Assembly: GCF_002163675.1 (NCBI RefSeq)
Contig: NZ_CP019334.1
Location: forward strand, 3,887,501-3,951,500
Direction of reading: 5' to 3'
DNA: 64,000 bases
From: Polaribacter sp. SA4-12
GTDB lineage: Bacteria; Bacteroidota; Bacteroidia; Flavobacteriales; Flavobacteriaceae
The notes under the pieces are model-generated. The model did no database searches. It was not told the DNA's origin and saw only the letters and a program-made list of their open reading frames with translations. Made by a program: the position numbers and the translations under genes. The first letter of the stretch is position 1. Each line of letters starts with the position of its first letter. Positions 57,382-64,000 of the stretch are shown one piece after another.

Positions 57382-58065
57382 TTAAGTACGTATCACTTTT
57401 CCATCTTGAAGTTCTATAATTCTTCCTGTTTTTTCTGCAAAATCTAAGTCGTGCGTTACTACCAGTAATGTTTTGTTATAGTTTTCTGTAAGTTCTTTAA
57501 ATATATTAAAAACAATATCTGCGTTTTTACTATCTAAGTTACCCGTAGGTTCATCACACATAATAATTAGTGGGTCATTAATCATAGACCTCGCTATTGC
57601 CACACGTTGTTTTTCACCACCAGACAATTGATATGCCATTTTTTTAGCTAATTTTTCTATACCCAAATCTTTTAAAAATTGATAAGCATTGTGTTCTAAT
57701 TCTTCTTCGCTTAATTTGTTTAGTTTGAAACCTGGTAACATTACATTCTTTATTGCAGTAAATTCATTGAGCAAATAATGGAATTGGAAAACAAAACCAA
57801 TTTTCTCATTCCTTATAGCAGCAAGTTCCTTTTCTGATTTTTTACGAATACTTATTCCATCTAATAAAAGCTCACCAGTAAAATCTGTATCCATCGTAGA
57901 AAGAATATAAAGTAGCGTTGATTTTCCACTTCCAGATCTACCAATAATGGATGCATATTCTCCTCTATTAAGGCAAAAGGAAACATCTTTTAAAACATCA
58001 ATTTTAATAGGGTCATGAAATGATTTGTAAATAGACCGTGCTTCAAGTAAAATTTTTTTCTCCAT
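57382..58065 (-). CDS. ABC transporter ATP-binding protein (MacB/LolD type)
   Basis: 227 residues. Walker A GRSGSGKST (about 42-50), Q-loop FVFQFHYLLNEFTA, signature LSGGEKQRVAIARSM (about 146-160), Walker B LIIMCDEPTGNLD and H-loop VVTHD are all intact. It powers the adjacent FtsX-type permease. It directly abuts the permease gene. In the MacAB class the complex exports peptides, toxins or lipoproteins. Confidence 0.95.
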   Translation of the reverse strand: MEKKILLEARSIYKSFHDPIKIDVLKDVSFCLNRGEYASIIGRSGSGKSTLLYILSTMDTDFTGELLLDGISIRKKSEKELAAIRNEKIGFVFQFHYLLNEFTAIKNVMLPGFKLNKLSEEELEHNAYQFLKDLGIEKLAKKMAYQLSGGEKQRVAIARSMINDPLIIMCDEPTGNLDSKNADIVFNIFKELTENYNKTLLVVTHDLDFAEKTGRIIELQDGKVIRT

Positions 58066-59325
58066 TTATTTTCCTCTTATAATTGTTACAGGATCAACAT
58101 TACTTGCTTTTTTGGCAGGCATCCAACCAGCTAAAAAAGTTGTTATCATTGCGAAAATTACAGCTATGGTATAGTACTGTAGTCCATAATCAATAGGATA
58201 AGTTTCAACTGATGGTAATGAAGGCGCACTAAATGGAATTGCATCAATGACTGATAACATCAAAAAACCAATTAAAACACCTCCAAACGCACCTGCAACT
58301 CCAATACTCAAAGATATTGAGATGAATATCTTTTTTACATCACTACTTGCAAACCCAGTAGCTTTTAGAATAGCAATAGTGTCCATTTTTTCATAAATAA
58401 GCATATTTAGGATATTGTAAATTCCAAAACCAGATACAATAAGCAACGTAATTCCTACTGCGTATGAGATTATGGAGCGCACACTACTTCCTGTTTCAAA
58501 TTGGGCATTTGCAGTTTGAATATCTTCAGCATTAATTCTAAAGAGCGCTTCGTATTCAGCAGCCAATTTAGGAGCCATATTTAAGTCTTTGAGCTTTATT
58601 TGAATGTCGCTTATGTAATTGCTATTTACACCCAATAATTTTCGTGTAGTTGATAAGCTAGCGAAACTTTGTACTTTGTCTATCTCTGGTATGCCAGACT
58701 GGAAAAAACCAATCACTTTTAAGGAAAATTGTTCACCTTCAGAAGAAGTAACAGTTATCATATCACCCAATTTAGCATTAATAACATCAGCAACTCCTTT
58801 GCCTAGGATAATACTGTTTGAAATAATGTTTAATTTCTGATAGTTTCCTTCAATTACATAATCATCAAAAGCAAAAAGCTTTGCCTCTTGATCGACTTCT
58901 ACTCCGTTTATAATTCCATTCAAATCAATATTTCCAAGGTTGTAAAAAACTTGAGCAGATATTTTTGGAGCTACACCTAAGACAAGTTCTTCTTTTTTTA
59001 GCTTATTTATTATTTGTTGCGCGTTGTAAATTTCTTTTCGCGTATTTACAGGTTTTACAGAACTTATAAAATGGTGATACCCTTTAAAATCTTTACTTAG
59101 ATCTATCGGTTGTAGTTTAGAAGGCTTTATATCATTGTACAAACGAATATGTGGTGTTCTATTTAAAACGATACCATCTAGCAACTGATTTAAACCTTCC
59201 ATAAAGCCTAGAAGTGTTACAAAAAGTGCAATACTAAACGTAACACCAATAGCAGCTACTAAGGTCTGTTTCCATCTAGCAAGCATCAGTGCAATAGCAA
59301 TTTCTGAAAGGTACTTTATTTTCAT
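58066..59325 (-). CDS. ABC transporter permease (FtsX/MacB type)
   Basis: 419 residues. One N-terminal transmembrane helix (about 17-45), a large periplasmic domain (~45-285) and three C-terminal helices with the FtsX signature (ISYAVGITLLIVSGFGIYNILNMLIYEKMDTIAILKATGF, about 287-325), ending in KKASNVDPVTIIRGK. This is the mechanotransmission permease architecture. Its start codon overlaps the stop of the upstream adaptor gene by one base. Confidence 0.93.
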   Translation of the reverse strand: MKIKYLSEIAIALMLARWKQTLVAAIGVTFSIALFVTLLGFMEGLNQLLDGIVLNRTPHIRLYNDIKPSKLQPIDLSKDFKGYHHFISSVKPVNTRKEIYNAQQIINKLKKEELVLGVAPKISAQVFYNLGNIDLNGIINGVEVDQEAKLFAFDDYVIEGNYQKLNIISNSIILGKGVADVINAKLGDMITVTSSEGEQFSLKVIGFFQSGIPEIDKVQSFASLSTTRKLLGVNSNYISDIQIKLKDLNMAPKLAAEYEALFRINAEDIQTANAQFETGSSVRSIISYAVGITLLIVSGFGIYNILNMLIYEKMDTIAILKATGFASSDVKKIFISISLSIGVAGAFGGVLIGFLMLSVIDAIPFSAPSLPSVETYPIDYGLQYYTIAVIFAMITTFLAGWMPAKKASNVDPVTIIRGK

Positions 59326-60410
59326 TATTGTGGCATTTCGATTTTGGTATTTTTATCTATACCGCTTATTATTTCCACTAGATCATAATCCATTAAACCA
59401 ACTTCTACTTTTTGAAGTTTACCTCCTTTTAATATCACAGATGAATCATTCACTAAATATTTTCTAGGTATGGTTAAGATATCTTGTTTTGTGTTGAGTA
59501 GAATATTTGCTTCTACCGTTAAATTAGGGTAGAGTTCAGGCGGGTTTTTTGTAAAAATTGCCTCTGCTTTAAAGGAGCGTGTTCTTATATTCATCATAGG
59601 ATAAATAACGGTAATTTTACCTTCAAATACCTGAGATTGATAACTATCCATTCGTATGATAACTGACTGACCTTTCTTTACTTTTACAATGTCAAATTCA
59701 TCAATATTTAATTCTAAAATAAAATCTTTAGTACCAATAATTACAATAGGATCTATAGAGCTAATTAATTCACCTTCTTCTTTATTAACTTTATATACCA
59801 CACCATCAATTTCGCTTCTGATGATAAAATCATCTTCCATTAATTTAGCGATTTCTAAATTGTTTTTGCTTTGGTCTGATGCTAATTTAAGTTGACGCTT
59901 AAGATCATCATAATTCGTTTTAGATCTAGATAAGTCTATTTTTGAGTTTTGATAGCTCAACTCTTTTCTTTCAAATTCTAACTTGCTTCCAATGTTTTGT
60001 TTCCAAAGATTTTTTTGTCTTTGATATTGTAAAGAATCATTTATTAGATTTTTCTCAGCGAGTTCAATTGCTTTCTTTGCATCAAGAAGTTTGTTTATAT
60101 TTATCTTATAGTCAGCAGAGGTTGAGGTAAGTCTTGCACTTTCTGTAGACAATTTTAAATTTTTATTATCCATTTGAAAAATGGGATCACCTTTTAGGAC
60201 AGTTGTTCCTTCAGTTACAAATATTTTTTTAACAACATTATTTGTCTTGCCAAAAACTTCATATTGATTTTTACTTTTTATAAAACCTGATGCATAAACA
60301 CTTTCAGTGATGTTTTTAATTTCTGGGGTAATTGACTTACTTTTTTTATTGCAAGATGTTAACGTTAAAAAGAGTATTAATGAGAAGAGAAAAAATGCTT
60401 TATGAATCAT
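59325..60410 (-). CDS. HlyD/MacA-type periplasmic adaptor lipoprotein
   Basis: 361 residues. Lipoprotein signal (LTLTSC, Cys about 20). A beta-barrel/lipoyl half starts at ESVYASGFIKSKNQYEVFGKTNNVVKKIFVTEGTTVLKGDPIF, a coiled-coil hairpin spans about 95-205, and the second lipoyl half has DFIIRSEIDGVVYKVNKEEGELISSIDPI. It is the first gene of a three-gene operon. No TolC-like outer-membrane channel is adjacent, so one would be supplied from elsewhere. Substrate unknown. Confidence 0.9.
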   Translation of the reverse strand: MIHKAFFLFSLILFLTLTSCNKKSKSITPEIKNITESVYASGFIKSKNQYEVFGKTNNVVKKIFVTEGTTVLKGDPIFQMDNKNLKLSTESARLTSTSADYKININKLLDAKKAIELAEKNLINDSLQYQRQKNLWKQNIGSKLEFERKELSYQNSKIDLSRSKTNYDDLKRQLKLASDQSKNNLEIAKLMEDDFIIRSEIDGVVYKVNKEEGELISSIDPIVIIGTKDFILELNIDEFDIVKVKKGQSVIIRMDSYQSQVFEGKITVIYPMMNIRTRSFKAEAIFTKNPPELYPNLTVEANILLNTKQDILTIPRKYLVNDSSVILKGGKLQKVEVGLMDYDLVEIISGIDKNTKIEMPQ

Positions 60411-60540
60411 CTGACTTAAGATTTAGTTTTACCCAATTAGATCTTCAGTAATAAATTTTTTCTGTAGTAAGCACAACATAAACGATAACGTCGGTTTTAT
60501 TGACAACTATCAGAAGTATAGCTAAGTTATTAGAAATTAA

Positions 60541-60634
60541 GTTTAGAAACAAACTAAATATGAGATACTGAAACACGTTTAGTACTAAAAAAAGTAAGCG
60601 CCGTTTTATACAAAACGACGACTTACCAAGTAAA
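60541..60634 (-). repeat. 94-bp repeat containing a terminator, copy 2
   Basis: Second copy, upstream of the ABC operon and downstream of the NTF2-like gene. The hairpin (60595-60607 with 60612-60625) again has a T-run after it on the minus strand, so here it would end the NTF2-like transcript. Two of the four differences fall in or near the stem. Confidence 0.85.
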
Positions 60635-60697
60635 CTAATAAAACCAAGTATTAGTACTAATATTAGAAGTTAGCTTTCTAATAAATTTTAATATTTT

Positions 60698-61201
60698 TTA
60701 GTGAAGGCTAATAACTTTCGTCATTTTCCAACTTTCATTTTCTTTTTTCCAAACTACAATAAACTTACTAGGAATGGATTTTGCATTCGGTTCTTGTTTA
60801 TTATAAAACTTATGATAACCAATTTGTATTGCGCCATAGTTGTGTATAGGATATACTTCTATGCTTCCTTTAATTAAAGTTCTGGTTACTTTATTACAAA
60901 TGTTTTCTTTTAAGGCTTTTAAAAGTCCTTCTTTATCAGTAGATAAACCTCCTTTGTCATGAAAAAATTCAAGATCATCAGCATAAAGAGCTGCTTGTGT
61001 TTTAATATCACATGTATTGTAAGCTGTAAAATAGATACTATCCATTTTAGAAATTTCTTTATGAAGCTTAATATTTGAAGCTTTGTATTTAGGAATTTCA
61101 TTTACTTGTGCATTTAAAACAAAGTTGTAAAAAAACATTGCTAAAAATAGTATCACTTTAAATACAAGTGAATTTTTAAAAGGTTCTAAAAAAGAATTCA
61201 T
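60698..61201 (-). CDS. secreted NTF2-like (SnoaL/DUF4440) protein
   Basis: 167 residues. Signal peptide about 1-31 (LFLAMFFYNFVLNAQ). The domain from SKMDSIYFTAYNTCDIKTQAALYADDLEFFHDKGGL to FIVVWKKENESWKMTKVISLH is the cone-shaped NTF2 fold used by many small enzymes and binding proteins. Role unknown. A hairpin terminator of the upstream gene separates it from the head-GIN gene; the 94-bp repeat downstream supplies its own terminator. Confidence 0.8.
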   Translation of the reverse strand: MNSFLEPFKNSLVFKVILFLAMFFYNFVLNAQVNEIPKYKASNIKLHKEISKMDSIYFTAYNTCDIKTQAALYADDLEFFHDKGGLSTDKEGLLKALKENICNKVTRTLIKGSIEVYPIHNYGAIQIGYHKFYNKQEPNAKSIPSKFIVVWKKENESWKMTKVISLH

Positions 61202-61239
61202 AATTGGTTGGTTAATTGTTGGGTTGATTTCTTTAAAAT

Positions 61240-61263
61240 CTTGAGGTTGTTTCCAACCTCAAG
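61240..61263 (-). terminator. terminator after the head-GIN gene
   Basis: 10-bp perfect stem CTTGAGGTTG / CAACCTCAAG; on the minus strand the loop is GAAA and the tail is ATTTTAAAG. Confidence 0.75.
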
Positions 61264-61299
61264 AAATATGGTTTTTGGTTGATTGGTATTCTTATAAAC

Positions 61300-62025
61300 C
61301 TATCTTTTAGAGATGTCTCCTCCAGATGAAGATTTTTTATTTACTGATTTTGGGTTTCCTTTAAAGTCAATATCTCCACCACTATTTGCACTAGCATCTA
61401 ATTTTTCTGAAGCGTAAATATTAATATCAGCGCCACTTGTTACTTTTACAAGTACATTTTTACTTTCTAATTCATATGCTTCTATAGAAGCGCCACTGGT
61501 TGCTCTAGAAGCATGATTAATAGTTGTTCCTGCAATACGAATATCAGATCCACTTGTAGAACTAGTTTCTACACTTGTAGCATCAACAGTAATTCTTATA
61601 TCTGCACCACTTGTTGCTGTAATAGAAATTTCATCAGTTTTAATAATTCCTTTTCCATAAACATCACTACCACTTGTTGCTTTTAAAAGCGTTAAATTTT
61701 TAATAGTAACATGTACTTTTCTAGCTTTAGCTTTCCAGATACTTTTTTCTGAATACACTTTTAAAATACCATCTTCTACTTCAGTGATAATAATATCTTG
61801 TAAGTTTTCATCAGCTTCTACTGTTACTTTGTTTTTAGAACCTTGAGTTACGTATAAATCAATGCCAGTACTTACTTTAATACCTGTAAATTTATTAGAT
61901 GTTTTTCTTACTTCTGTAACTACGTTTCTGTTTCCATTTACTCTATTAAACATATCTACACTACAAGAAGTGAAAATGGTTGCTATAAATAGAATTGCGA
62001 TAATTTTTGATATTGAATTTTTCAT
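61300..62025 (-). CDS. head-GIN domain (DUF2807) lipoprotein
   Basis: 241 residues. Lipobox FTSC (Cys about 21). Starts with the head-GIN motif NRNVVTEVRKTSNKFTGIKVSTGIDLYVTQG, then a right-handed beta-helix built from repeated SGADI/SGSDI turns (about 115-235) and a Gly-rich end with SSSGGDISKR. DUF2807 proteins are surface or periplasmic envelope-stress-linked lipoproteins without known activity. It follows the PspC gene. Confidence 0.9.
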   Translation of the reverse strand: MKNSISKIIAILFIATIFTSCSVDMFNRVNGNRNVVTEVRKTSNKFTGIKVSTGIDLYVTQGSKNKVTVEADENLQDIIITEVEDGILKVYSEKSIWKAKARKVHVTIKNLTLLKATSGSDVYGKGIIKTDEISITATSGADIRITVDATSVETSSTSGSDIRIAGTTINHASRATSGASIEAYELESKNVLVKVTSGADINIYASEKLDASANSGGDIDFKGNPKSVNKKSSSGGDISKR

Positions 62026-62119
62026 GAGTTTGGTTTTAATTAGATGATAAATGTCTCTTATTAGACGCTTATAATCAAAGGATGGTTACTCAATTGTTGG
62101 TTTTTATGGTTGAATTGTA

Positions 62120-63799
62120 TTAAATACTTTCTTTTTCAATAATTTCATCTTCGTCAATTTCATCAACACAATCTGTACATTTTAATGTTTCGTCTGTCAT
62201 TTTAAAATGATGTCTTCCCATTTCTTTGTCATAAATGTCAGTTTCATTTTCTACATTATTCAAGAAGTTTTTAATTGAATTATCAAAATAAACAGTAATT
62301 CCTTCTGGGATGTAAAATGTTACATTTACTTCTTCATCTTTCCACATATTTTTTAAATCGGATATATAGTATCCATCTAAAACAATCGTGTTGTCTATAA
62401 TGTCGAAGTTGTACTCAATTTTTTCAGCATTTTTATTTGCACTATTACTGCTTCTTCCACGAGATTCTTTTTGAAGAACAAGATATGCTTCATCAGTATT
62501 ACTTTTTTTAACATCTACTTTTACGTTGTTAGAGTATACTTTAGAATATCCATTGATATCAACTTCATATTTATGAGAATCTGTTCTTAAATTATGCTTG
62601 TAATGAATATCATCATCATTTATAATTTTTAACGAAATCGTGTCATTCTCAACAATATTTATAACTGTTTTCTTTGAAAAATCTCCATAATTAGCATGCG
62701 AACTTCCAAATTCTATCAATGTAAAAATCATTGTTAATAAAGCGATTATCCAAATTCCTAATAATGTTAGAGATGTTGGTTTGCTAAATTGTTTTACGCT
62801 ACTAGATAAAATTCTTAATCCTAAAACAAACAGAATTAAAAAAGGAATTCCGACAAGTAAAATTACAGTTGTAATAATTAGCCAAAAAGGAATTGTAGCT
62901 CCTTGAAGTACTTCTATTACTCTAGAAAAATCTCCATCAACATTTAAAAACCCAATACTTCCAAAAGAAAACCCACTAATAATTAGTGATAAAATAACTG
63001 CTGCTGCAATAAAGACTAATATTGCTCCAATAAATTTACCAATCACTTTAAAAAACACAAGAATAATCTTGCCTAAAACGTTGATAAAATCTTGTAATCC
63101 GTTATTTTTTTTTGTCTTTCCCGAAAAAGTCTGATTCATTTTTTCTGAAAATTCACTAGCACCATCTTTTATTTTTTCTGATGCTTTGCTCGCAAATTCA
63201 GTTACATTTTCTGAAACATTGTTAAATTCTTCACGAATTTTTTTCTCAATATTATCAATGTTTACAGGTTCACCTTCCATCTGCAATTTTTCAGCAGTAG
63301 TTTTTGCTTCAGGTAATAAAATCCAAAGGATAATGTATAAGATAATTCCAAAACCAGCTCCAAAGAAAAGGGCTAATAAACCAAGACGTATCCAGATTGT
63401 ATCTACATCAAAATAATGAGCAATACCAGATGCAACACCACCTAAAAATTTATCATCACCATCTCTAAATAGTTTTTTTCCTGAAGCGCTATTTCTCTTA
63501 TAAGAATAACTAGAATCATTATATTCTTCTTCAGCTTCAGCGTAATCTTCTGGTTGTCCCATAATAACAATAATGTTATCAATATCACCTTCATTGATTA
63601 CTTGTCTAGCATCTGTTATTTTTTCTGATAACAATTCACTAATACGTGCTTCTATATCTGCAATGATTTCGTTTTTTCCTTGAGGATCATCACTTAACGA
63701 TTTAGAAATAGATTCTAAATATCGTTTTAATTTCTGATAGGCAACTTCATCTATATGGAAGAAAAATCCGCCTAAGTTTATGTTGATTGTCTTATTCAT
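62120..63799 (-). CDS. PspC domain membrane protein
   Basis: 559 residues. The N-terminal ~100 residues are cytoplasmic (MNKTININLGGFFFHIDEVAYQKLKRYLESI, acidic helices). The PspC domain is at about 108-172 (KKLFRDGDDKFLGGVASGIAHYFDVDTIWIRLGLL, then LWILLPEA). Further transmembrane helices follow, and the last ~190 residues form a periplasmic beta domain. This fits an envelope-stress sensor of the phage-shock type. Its ATG overlaps the PadR stop, so the two are translationally coupled. Confidence 0.9.
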   Translation of the reverse strand: MNKTININLGGFFFHIDEVAYQKLKRYLESISKSLSDDPQGKNEIIADIEARISELLSEKITDARQVINEGDIDNIIVIMGQPEDYAEAEEEYNDSSYSYKRNSASGKKLFRDGDDKFLGGVASGIAHYFDVDTIWIRLGLLALFFGAGFGIILYIILWILLPEAKTTAEKLQMEGEPVNIDNIEKKIREEFNNVSENVTEFASKASEKIKDGASEFSEKMNQTFSGKTKKNNGLQDFINVLGKIILVFFKVIGKFIGAILVFIAAAVILSLIISGFSFGSIGFLNVDGDFSRVIEVLQGATIPFWLIITTVILLVGIPFLILFVLGLRILSSSVKQFSKPTSLTLLGIWIIALLTMIFTLIEFGSSHANYGDFSKKTVINIVENDTISLKIINDDDIHYKHNLRTDSHKYEVDINGYSKVYSNNVKVDVKKSNTDEAYLVLQKESRGRSSNSANKNAEKIEYNFDIIDNTIVLDGYYISDLKNMWKDEEVNVTFYIPEGITVYFDNSIKNFLNNVENETDIYDKEMGRHHFKMTDETLKCTDCVDEIDEDEIIEKESI

Positions 63800-64000
63800 T
63801 TGTAGTTGATTTTGTGCTAATTACTTGGTTAACTGCGTTTACTAAATTGCTCCATGTTTTATCTAGTTCTTTGATAAAAAGGGCTCCGTTTTCTGTTAAA
63901 ACGTAATATTTTCTTGGTGGTCCAGAGGTAGATTCTTCCCATCTATAAGTTAATAAACCTGCATTTTTTAGGCGAGTTAATAACGGATATATGGTTCCCT
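63792..64000 (-). CDS. PadR family transcriptional regulator, C-terminal part
   Basis: The gene is cut by the end of the window; 68 codons plus the stop (TAA at 63792-63794) are visible. GTIYPLLTRLKNAGLLTYRWEESTSGPPRKYYVLTENG is the winged-helix half of PadR proteins, followed by the start of the dimerisation helix. It overlaps the PspC start by 3 bases or more and is the expected regulator of the PadR-PspC-GIN operon common in Flavobacteriia. Confidence 0.92.
   Translation of the reverse strand, partial: GTIYPLLTRLKNAGLLTYRWEESTSGPPRKYYVLTENGALFIKELDKTWSNLVNAVNQVISTKSTTNE

Overview
The window is AT-rich chromosomal DNA from a member of the Bacteroidota, almost certainly a marine Flavobacteriaceae of the Polaribacter/Tenacibaculum kind. 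The evidence is tandem SusC/SusD pairs, many secreted proteins ending their signal peptide in FAQ or FSQ, DUF5723/DUF4369/DUF819/head-GIN families, ribosomal genes without Shine-Dalgarno leaders, and promoters of the Bacteroidota type (TTG, about 19 bp, TAnnTTTG). The genus is an inference; no rRNA gene is present.

Layout. 1-4.2 kb: end of an outer-membrane DUF5723 protein, a secreted unknown protein, rarA, a rhomboid protease and rlmB. 4.3-14.9 kb: two tandem SusC/SusD uptake systems on the minus strand plus one extra lipoprotein, with no degradative enzyme beside them. 15-16.6 kb: an Omp85-type outer-membrane protein. 16.7-34.3 kb: one long ribosomal super-cluster (rpsL-rpsG-fusA-rpsJ, then rplC to rplQ with secY, infA, rpmJ and rpoA). 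34.4-39.5 kb: carA, eno, gltA and an arginine deiminase-like enzyme. 39.7-45.2 kb: two glycosyltransferases, the larger fused to a phosphodiester glycosidase domain, beside a LexA-like regulator. 46.7-56.2 kb: envelope lipoprotein, DUF819 membrane protein, a large sortilin-like repeat protein, a SPFH/DUF4177/PH-like/Arc operon, an S1/P1 nuclease and two thioredoxin-fold proteins. 56.3-60.7 kb: an accessory stretch with a DUF2971 gene followed by an attC-like palindrome, and a MacAB-type ABC operon between two 94-bp repeats. 60.7-64 kb: a PadR/PspC/head-GIN stress operon and an NTF2-like protein.

The most notable signals are outside ordinary gene calls. (1) The ribosomal cluster is cut into sub-operons by intrinsic terminators into which new promoters are threaded (rpsJ/rplC, rpsN/rpsH, rplQ/carA), followed by structured leaders that look like ribosomal-protein autoregulation sites. 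(2) The glycosyltransferase-phosphodiester glycosidase fusion is an unusual architecture and may belong to an undescribed glycan system; short direct repeats flank it. (3) The DUF2971 gene has the shape of a lone integron cassette. (4) The ABC operon is bracketed by a duplicated terminator region, which suggests recent insertion or duplication.

All family assignments are from reading the translated sequences; no database search was run.
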